Shown here one piece after another: positions 1 through 4,378 of a stretch of DNA of 5,028 nt. Each line of letters starts with the position of its first letter. Position 1 is the stretch's first letter. The stretch covers positions 1 through 5,028 of the forward strand of contig JANWIU010000073.1 in the NCBI GenBank assembly GCA_025449725.1, read 5' to 3'. Origin of the DNA: Pseudobdellovibrio sp. (GTDB taxonomy: Bacteria; Bdellovibrionota; Bdellovibrionia; Bdellovibrionales; Bdellovibrionaceae). The position numbers were made by a program, and so were the translations under genes. The notes below the pieces were generated by a model. The model ran no database searches and was not told where the DNA came from. It worked only from the letters and a program-made list of their open reading frames with translations.

Positions 1-609
1 ACAGGAACAACAGAATTAGAATCACGCGTTGAAGTGAGCAGCGAAAAACCTCTGGCCTCTTGCAATCAACTGAGCAAAGCCGGCCTCATGACAATGAATA
101 TCGCCAACATCATCGACTCTGACGGAAAAGCTAATGAAGAATATGTGAAAGTTAAATTCGGTTCAATCGATAGCGCCCACAACAAACCTGGATACTACCT
201 GAAGTTTTACAAATGGCGCGTAATCAACAATGCAGTTCAGTTAGATTCAGTTCCGCTTGCAGCTTACTCGTACAACTTAAGCACTGGTCAGGCAACAACG
301 ACTCCTTCGACCGGTGTTTACATCAGCTCAATTACGGCTGAAACAGGTTTAATGCTGAAATTAAATGATGATCTGAACAACCCATATCAAGTTATGAAAG
401 TTGTAGCTTACAAATCTGACGGCACGATAATCGACCATGTAAATGTTTTGATCCCGCAATTTTTAGCTAACCCTGAAGACTATAAATTCAATGCAAACGG
501 TTCTACCCGCGCTGACTTGTTACAACAGCTTCACCCACTGTACGGCCAAGATGTTACAGGTTGGACTTTCTCACAGATTAAAGAAACGTTTGATCAGTAT
601 TGCTTCTAG
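1..609 (+). CDS. Hypothetical protein, C-terminal part (5' end outside window)
   Basis: The frame is open from the first base to the TAG at 607-609, giving 202 visible residues. A GTG at 34 could be read as a start, but no Shine-Dalgarno sequence precedes it and the frame continues upstream, so the gene almost certainly begins outside the window. I do not recognise the family. The visible part has no membrane segment, is rich in Asn, Thr, Ser and Tyr, and has alternating hydrophobic and polar stretches typical of beta-rich exported proteins. There are only two cysteines, one near the start of the visible part (residue 21 counting from base 1) and one at the penultimate residue, a spacing that would allow a disulfide in an exported protein. 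Export itself cannot be confirmed because the N-terminus is missing. It converges on the gene at 646-1587 with a stem-loop between them. Confidence 0.8.
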   Translation, partial: TGTTELESRVEVSSEKPLASCNQLSKAGLMTMNIANIIDSDGKANEEYVKVKFGSIDSAHNKPGYYLKFYKWRVINNAVQLDSVPLAAYSYNLSTGQATTTPSTGVYISSITAETGLMLKLNDDLNNPYQVMKVVAYKSDGTIIDHVNVLIPQFLANPEDYKFNANGSTRADLLQQLHPLYGQDVTGWTFSQIKETFDQYCF

Positions 610-611
610 CA

Positions 612-637
612 CAGGCTTGCAGCGTAGCTGCCGCCTG
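612..637. terminator. Stem-loop between convergent genes, candidate bidirectional terminator
   Basis: Two stacked perfect 5-bp stems are visible. The outer stem is CAGGC (612-616) with GCCTG (633-637). The inner stem is GCAGC (619-623) with GCTGC (627-631), closed by a three-base GTA loop, with only TT and C unpaired between the stems. It sits in the 36-nt gap between two convergent genes, where a shared terminator is expected. There is no T tract on either side, so it is not a canonical intrinsic terminator. It could instead stabilise 3' ends or act with Rho. Confidence 0.5.
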
Positions 638-645
638 GCTGTGAT

Positions 646-1587
646 CTAGTGACTGCTTTCCGTAGCGACTTCCTCAGCTTCTAAGTTTTCACCCTGGCGG
701 TAACGATCAACCAGGCTTTCATCTTTTGTAGGGAAAGAGAACAACAACGAATTCACCTGCGCCTCGGTATCTTCTTCAGTAACGACGATATAAAAACAGT
801 CTTCTACTCCCAAGTCAGGAAACTCTTTAATGAAAGTCACCAACACGTGGCCTGTGGTGTCCACTTTACGCCAAATCTCATCGGGGGAATTAATCGTAGA
901 TTCACGGCATTCAACGTAGTCCTTAAATTTATCGGTCGGTATATCCTTTTCACCGCGCAGTTTCAGCATGGACTCCAGTAATCCAATGGCTAGATAATCA
1001 CCTTCCAACAATGAATCACCTTCGATCGCCGCAAACTGAATAGCTTCCAATTTTCTATGAAAAATGATTTCGTCTTTTCGAAAAGTCTCCAGCATTTCAT
1101 TGTCCTTAGTTGGAAAATGCAAAAATACAAAGCTTGGGTAATTTTCTTCGGTATTCACGTAAACAACTGCAATGTAATAAAAAGTCTGCTGTTTGGTTTC
1201 AAACGACCTCACAAAGGTGTGTACTTTTAAGTCTTCGAAGGACTCCTGGTCTATCCAGATCTCATCCGGATCGTCCAAAGTTTCCTCAAGAAGGGACTCA
1301 TGTTCCTGCTGTTCCAGGGCGGAAAAGTCCTGCTCTGGCCGATAGTTCTTATGAAATAGGTTTTCAAATTCCTTAATAGGGACTGAAAAATAGCCAAAAA
1401 GAGTTTTATCATTATCAAAAATTAATCCCTGCTTTTCATCAATGATGATTAATTCTTTTTCGGTAACTTTCTTTTTAGCCTTGTGAGTTTTAGCTCGAAC
1501 AAGCGAAGCCTTCCTCATTCTGATTTTAATATTTTTATTCTTTTTAGAGCCGATTTTCTTGTTCAATTTACTGGCAACTTTACTCAC
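646..1587 (-). CDS. Basic-tailed protein with two tandem PBECR2-like nuclease-fold domains
   Basis: This is a 313-aa protein starting at GTG (1585-1587), with GGAG at 1593-1596 five bases upstream supporting that start. Residues 1-45 are extremely rich in Lys and Arg with no hydrophobic stretch, so this is not a signal peptide; it looks like a nucleic-acid-contacting tail. The rest is acidic. Two diverged copies of one domain are visible. Copy 1 has DPDEIW at 106-111 and FPTKD at 158-162, then LETFRKDE. Copy 2 has SPDEIW at 234-239 and FPTKD at 285-289, then VDRYRQGE. The anchors are 51 and 50 residues apart. PDEIW followed by a strand-rich section resembles the PBECR2 domain (BECR-fold nuclease-like, known from phage head-protein fusions). 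That family call is from memory and tentative; the duplication is seen directly. I cannot identify catalytic residues. It is divergent from the gene at 1735. Confidence 0.85.
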   Translation of the reverse strand: MSKVASKLNKKIGSKKNKNIKIRMRKASLVRAKTHKAKKKVTEKELIIIDEKQGLIFDNDKTLFGYFSVPIKEFENLFHKNYRPEQDFSALEQQEHESLLEETLDDPDEIWIDQESFEDLKVHTFVRSFETKQQTFYYIAVVYVNTEENYPSFVFLHFPTKDNEMLETFRKDEIIFHRKLEAIQFAAIEGDSLLEGDYLAIGLLESMLKLRGEKDIPTDKFKDYVECRESTINSPDEIWRKVDTTGHVLVTFIKEFPDLGVEDCFYIVVTEEDTEAQVNSLLFSFPTKDESLVDRYRQGENLEAEEVATESSH

Positions 1588-1734
1588 TTTTTCTCCACGC
1601 TGTTGTCGTTGCTCAAATACTAGCGGAAAACAAACCTCAAATCACTAATCGTTGAAAATGACTAATAAAGTCATTGGCTTCATGATTGCAATATCAATAT
1701 TCCTAAATGAGTCTAACTCTGCAGGGAGAGCACT
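1588..1734. promoter_or_regulatory. Divergent intergenic region, must hold both promoters
   Basis: This 147-nt spacer separates two divergent genes, so it should carry a promoter for each. It is AT-rich around 1640-1710. I searched both strands for a -35/-10 pair with 16-18 nt spacing and found nothing convincing. The clear elements are the Shine-Dalgarno sequences at each end, the inverted repeat at 1657-1675, and a smaller one, AATAT (1690-1694) with ATATT (1697-1701). Confidence 0.5.
1657..1675. promoter_or_regulatory. Perfect 7-5-7 inverted repeat, candidate operator
   Basis: AATGACT (1657-1663) is an exact inverted match to AGTCATT (1669-1675), separated by AATAA. The site lies near the middle of the divergent spacer, as expected for an operator bound by a dimeric regulator controlling one or both flanking genes. 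No regulator is encoded in the window. It could also form a weak AT-rich hairpin in RNA, but it has no terminator tail. Confidence 0.4.
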
Positions 1735-2064
1735 TTGTCTAAAGTTGAAGTTTATCTCGATGAACAGCAAATAAATAACCTGAAGTCCATTCTGACTCAG
1801 TCCGAACACGGGATACACGTCCTTTTTGAAAACTCACTTATTGCCGAAGTATTTAAACACGATTATCCCGAAGAAAAGTTTTTTGAAGTTGAGAATATTA
1901 AAGAAGTTCAGGAAGACATTCTAAAACTTTTGCAGTGTAAAACCCTCAGCGAAAAACAAGATTACATCAACTCTCTTGATGAAGAAGAAAAACACCGGAT
2001 TGTCCGTGCCTACTTTTACATTATTGAAAACAACCTTCGCAGCAACCAGAAGCTGCCGCACTAA
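1735..2064 (+). CDS. Small acidic helical hypothetical protein
   Basis: This is a 109-aa protein starting at TTG (1735-1737). The start is decided by a strong Shine-Dalgarno sequence, AGGGAG at 1723-1728, six bases upstream. I do not recognise the family. There is no signal peptide or membrane segment, so it is probably cytosolic. Residues 9-25, 52-68 and 72-101 look helical, with a strongly charged segment (DEEEKHR, 82-88) and a more aromatic stretch after it (AYFYIIENN, 92-100). There is one cysteine (residue 68). It is divergent from the basic-tailed PBECR2-like gene, with which it shares the spacer containing the inverted repeat. An immunity or antitoxin role could be imagined from position and acidity, but nothing in the sequence shows it. 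No terminator is visible after it. Confidence 0.75.
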   Translation: MSKVEVYLDEQQINNLKSILTQSEHGIHVLFENSLIAEVFKHDYPEEKFFEVENIKEVQEDILKLLQCKTLSEKQDYINSLDEEEKHRIVRAYFYIIENNLRSNQKLPH

Positions 2065-2109
2065 GAACCCTTCCCAGTCGCATTGCCGTACCTAAAGATC
2101 GTGGACTCA

Positions 2110-2128
2110 ACATCCGATAAGAGGATGT
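2110..2128 (+). promoter_or_regulatory. Hairpin covering the Shine-Dalgarno sequence and start codon of the next gene
   Basis: ACATCC (2110-2115) pairs with GGATGT (2123-2128) across a seven-base loop, GATAAGA. The 3' arm contains the GG of the GAGG ribosome-binding sequence (2121-2124) and the first two bases of the GTG start at 2127. If it folds in the mRNA, it would hide both signals from the ribosome. The stem has six base pairs including three G-C pairs, so stability is modest. Confidence 0.35.
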
Positions 2129-2471
2129 GAAGAATTTATTGCTTACTTTTACAATTATATTTTCTTCGACTGCACAGGCGGAATACCGTGTATTTGTGCT
2201 TCTTCTCAGTAATTCAAAAGCGGCTTCTGCCCGTCAGATTCAAACCACTTTGGACCCGGAACAATACAAAACATTTTACCCGCTTAACGAAGGGGAATCC
2301 CTTACGTACGTCGATACTTGGATGTGCAAGGGGCGCACTGATGACTTCCGTCCTCATTGCGACAAACCAATGAAACCCGCTCCTACAGCTGCAACCCTGG
2401 ACCAAGCCGCCCGGCAGCCAGCCAATAGTCCAGCGGCCGTCACTAGCCAAAGCCCAGATATTAAAAAGTAA
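2127..2471 (+). CDS. Small secreted protein with signal peptide and Pro/Ala-rich tail
   Basis: This is a 114-aa protein starting at GTG (2127-2129). An in-frame TAA at 2118-2120 limits the start, and a later TTG (2139) would remove the basic n-region, so GTG fits best. The GAGG at 2121-2124 is unusually close, only two bases away. Residues 1-18 form a classic Sec signal peptide: Lys2, a hydrophobic core, and AQA before the predicted cleavage at 18/19. The mature protein (about 96 aa) has two cysteines, C67 and C78, in a Trp/Arg-rich segment (WMCKGRTDDFRPHC), which would suit a disulfide outside the cytoplasm. Residues 82-114 are a low-complexity Pro/Ala/Gln tail. I recall similar short exported proteins in Bdellovibrio, but cannot assign a function. 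The next gene, 46 nt on, appears to have its own promoter. Confidence 0.75.
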   Translation: MKNLLLTFTIIFSSTAQAEYRVFVLLLSNSKAASARQIQTTLDPEQYKTFYPLNEGESLTYVDTWMCKGRTDDFRPHCDKPMKPAPTAATLDQAARQPANSPAAVTSQSPDIKK

Positions 2472-2502
2472 CGTCGTTTCTTGCGCCTCTGGAATCCAAA
2501 TT

Positions 2503-2511
2503 TGATACAAT
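2503..2511 (+). promoter_or_regulatory. Extended -10 promoter element for a probably leaderless transcript
   Basis: TG at 2503-2504, one spacer base, then TACAAT at 2506-2511 matches the extended -10 pattern, with five of six bases of TATAAT. A poor -35, TTGCGC at 2481-2486, lies 19 bases upstream; extended -10 promoters tolerate a weak -35. Transcription would begin at about 2517-2519, that is, at the ATG of the next gene (2518). No Shine-Dalgarno sequence is present between 2505 and 2517, which is consistent with leaderless initiation. Confidence 0.5.
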
Positions 2512-2517
2512 TTCCCT

Positions 2518-3258
2518 ATGGCAGATGCAATCGGAAAGAAAAATAATAGTCAGACTTATCTACGTCAAATCCAACAGGAAAAAGCGAAGTACAAACGCGA
2601 ACTCGCAGAATCTCAACGCAATGATATGAAAGCGGTCCGAGAATATTACGCCGAACAAAATAAAGAGCTTGAGCGACAGTCCGCTGATGCGGTTGTTGAA
2701 ATCAAAGCTGAGGCACGCCAGATGGCCGAAGCCGACAGGCAGGCGCGCGCGGACTCATCCGCCGAAAGCGCGGATCTGAAGCGGCAGGAACGCCAGCAAA
2801 GACAATCTTCAAAAATGGATTCGCAGGCTTCACAAAGCTCTGTAGAAAAAAAAAACCTCTACAACAACAAAGCCAGCTCCCCAGACAACAAAAGAGCCCC
2901 AGTAATTCAGAATTATGAAACAAAAGAGACCGATGACTTTTACGCGGTTCAAAACCGCGGAAGCCGCATTGGCGAAGGCGCCGGCTACTATACGATCGAT
3001 GCCTATGCACCTGAACATGAAAAAAATAATTTAAGAGTTTCCATTCAGCGCAATAAGGCCACAATTTCCGGCCAAAGAAAATTTGAAGACGAGGCAGCTG
3101 AAGGCGATAAAAATATGCGCACGAATAATTTTCAATCTTTCCGTGAAGAATTTAAGTTTGACCGCCCTGTCAGCGGCGAAGGCATGAAACGCGAACGCAT
3201 CGGTGATTTTGTACGCTTCACTATTCCAAAACTTGAAGCTGTAGACGAAGAATCTTAA
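2518..3258 (+). CDS. Coiled-coil protein with C-terminal Hsp20-like domain
   Basis: This is a 246-aa protein starting at ATG (2518) with no ribosome-binding sequence upstream. Residues 10-110 are highly charged and Gln-rich with heptad-like spacing, predicted to form a long coiled coil. Residues 111-157 are a polar linker. Residues 158-238 resemble an alpha-crystallin/Hsp20 domain: YTIDAYAPEHEKNNLRVSI, then ATISGQR (181-187), FREEFKFDRPV (208-218) and FVRFTIPK (231-238). These are the strand pattern and closing IPK of small heat-shock proteins. The usual GVL turn and the C-terminal IXI motif are absent, so classical oligomer assembly may not occur; the coiled coil could drive assembly instead. 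There is no signal peptide, so it is probably cytosolic. A run of ten A (2846-2855) falls at the coil/linker junction. Its TAA overlaps the stop of the convergent gene. A holdase role is inferred from the fold only. Confidence 0.85.
   Translation: MADAIGKKNNSQTYLRQIQQEKAKYKRELAESQRNDMKAVREYYAEQNKELERQSADAVVEIKAEARQMAEADRQARADSSAESADLKRQERQQRQSSKMDSQASQSSVEKKNLYNNKASSPDNKRAPVIQNYETKETDDFYAVQNRGSRIGEGAGYYTIDAYAPEHEKNNLRVSIQRNKATISGQRKFEDEAAEGDKNMRTNNFQSFREEFKFDRPVSGEGMKRERIGDFVRFTIPKLEAVDEES
2841..2863 (+). repeat. A10 homopolymer in the loop of a 6-bp hairpin inside the Hsp20-like gene
   Basis: TGTAGA (2841-2846) is an exact inverted match to TCTACA (2858-2863), enclosing most of an uninterrupted run of ten A (2846-2855). 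The run encodes part of E-K-K-N at residues 110-113. Loss of one A leads to a TAA about 20 codons on, and gain of one A to a TGA about 25 codons on. Either product would keep the coiled coil and lose the Hsp20-like domain. Confidence 0.6.
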
Positions 3259-4127
3259 TCTAGAACACTTGCCTTTAAATTATAGGGCAACAAAAGTGTG
3301 TAATCAAACTCCTGCCAAACTGAATTATCCCCGTGCAAATTCGGCAACAAACGAATCATTCTTTTTACCAGTTTATTTTCCAGCCATTCATAATCCGTCG
3401 GCGATGCCGACAATCCACTTCCTTTAAAGCTCTGATACACTCCCGGCACATTTTCTTCATTCGTCATTTGCAGATTCACACTGACTGAATCCACTCGAGC
3501 CTCTGTCAGCAATCCTTTAACAGTCAATTTTCGCTGGGATCCAAAAGTAAGATGAGCTTTCCCCAGTATCGCCATCACCCGTCCACACTGTCCGCTCTTC
3601 AGTAGCTGCAAAATGTTACGGGCCATGCTGCGGCTACGGCTTTCAACATCTAATGCCGACTTGTAGTGATGAGCATCATCAACGCCATAAATTTTTATCT
3701 GAAGCTGAGTGCTCATCTCCGAAAACCTGGTGTAAGTCTCGAGTACACGGTGAGTTCTTCTTACGGCCTCACCGCTTCCGTTTTGTTTTTTTACTTCGCT
3801 TTCTCGCTTTCGTAAATTCTGCAAGGTGTTTTCAAAAGTGCCGCTGGACACGGGCAGTTCCACAGCCACACAAAGCTGTGCAACCGGTGCGACAGCACTT
3901 AGTAAGTATTCGTAACTTTCAAAAGGTGTATAGTAATGGGTTTCCCCCACTAAAATCACAGACGCTTTTGCCAGAACGGCCGGCGCTTCAGTGGTCGCTA
4001 CTGCGGGCTCTTGTGCCGCAGGCTTTTCAATGGGTTCGGTTTTAGCCCGGTGAGCGCAGCCCAAATTGAAAAAGGCTGCGTAGGCAGCCAAAACTAAAAA
4101 TAAATATGTAACTGATTTCGGATTCAA
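3255..4127 (-). CDS. Lipoprotein with Tiki/ChaN/EreA-like putative hydrolase domain
   Basis: This is a 290-aa protein starting at TTG (4125-4127). A TAA lies directly upstream in frame and no closer alternative keeps Lys4, so TTG is the best start. No good Shine-Dalgarno sequence precedes it. Residues 1-24 are a hydrophobic signal ending NLGC; C24 is the likely lipidated cysteine, although Asn at -3 is not a standard lipobox. A Pro/Ala/Glu-rich linker (29-53) follows. The domain shows VILVGETHYY (57-66), VAVELP (87-92), a charged helix region (103-135), GVDD (148-151), an Arg-Ser helix ending MARN (168-171), and VMAILGKAH (184-192). The GETH...E...GKAH order is the signature of the Tiki/TraB/ChaN/EreA-like superfamily, which includes haem-binding lipoproteins, esterases and proteases. 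The substrate is unknown. It is last in a three-gene cluster. Confidence 0.85.
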   Translation of the reverse strand: MNPKSVTYLFLVLAAYAAFFNLGCAHRAKTEPIEKPAAQEPAVATTEAPAVLAKASVILVGETHYYTPFESYEYLLSAVAPVAQLCVAVELPVSSGTFENTLQNLRKRESEVKKQNGSGEAVRRTHRVLETYTRFSEMSTQLQIKIYGVDDAHHYKSALDVESRSRSMARNILQLLKSGQCGRVMAILGKAHLTFGSQRKLTVKGLLTEARVDSVSVNLQMTNEENVPGVYQSFKGSGLSASPTDYEWLENKLVKRMIRLLPNLHGDNSVWQEFDYTLLLPYNLKASVLD

Positions 4128-4131
4128 TTAA

Positions 4132-4353
4132 TTAGCGAATAACTTCTAGAATTTCTTTCATCATAAACTGACGCTTATGATTCATTTCTTCCAGTTGATT
4201 TAATTGCGAACGGATTTGCTCAATCAAATTTAATTTTACAGAAGTTTGATCAGCCATTTCATTGTAGACAACAACATCACTGAATTCCAATGTAGGAATA
4301 GACGCTTCATTTTCAGTTACTTGATTTTGCTTAGTTGTTTCTACAATTTTCAT
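4132..4353 (-). CDS. Small coiled-coil hypothetical protein
   Basis: I place the start at ATG (4351-4353), giving 73 aa, because GAGGA (4358-4362) lies four bases upstream. A GTG at 4390-4392 would give 86 aa and overlap the previous gene by 14 bp, but no Shine-Dalgarno sequence precedes it and its extra 13 residues include the bases of the good ribosome site. I do not recognise the family. There is no signal peptide or membrane segment, so it is probably cytosolic. Residues 1-25 are polar and probably disordered; residues 38-72 form a strongly heptad-like helix (LIEQIRSQLNQLEEMNH), suggesting dimerisation. It lies 25 nt after the protease lipoprotein and 4 nt before the Tiki-like lipoprotein, so it is likely cotranscribed with both and may couple translation into the latter. 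Confidence 0.7.
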   Translation of the reverse strand: MKIVETTKQNQVTENEASIPTLEFSDVVVYNEMADQTSVKLNLIEQIRSQLNQLEEMNHKRQFMMKEILEVIR

Positions 4354-4378
4354 ATCTTCCTCTTTATCGTTCTCAAAG

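Noticed and set aside
1110..1376. Plus-strand open frame of 88 aa opposite the PBECR2-like gene
   Set aside because: It lies wholly antisense to a well-supported gene with an internal duplication and has no recognisable protein features.
1588..1734. Possible sigma-70 promoters such as TTGGCT at 1674 or TAGTAT on the minus strand
   Set aside because: No -35/-10 pair had both acceptable matches and 16-18 nt spacing, so specific sites are not called.
2214..2510. Minus-strand open frame of 98 aa opposite the secreted-protein gene
   Set aside because: It is antisense to a gene with a clear signal peptide; its sequence is Trp/Cys-scattered as expected for a shadow frame.
2702..3064. Minus-strand open frames of 120 and 62 aa opposite the Hsp20-like gene
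   Set aside because: Both are antisense to a gene with a coherent two-domain protein; the translations are low-complexity Cys/Phe/Arg mixes with no motif.
3653..4045. Plus-strand open frame of 130 aa opposite the Tiki-like lipoprotein gene
   Set aside because: It overlaps conserved motifs of the opposite-strand gene and shows no domain of its own.
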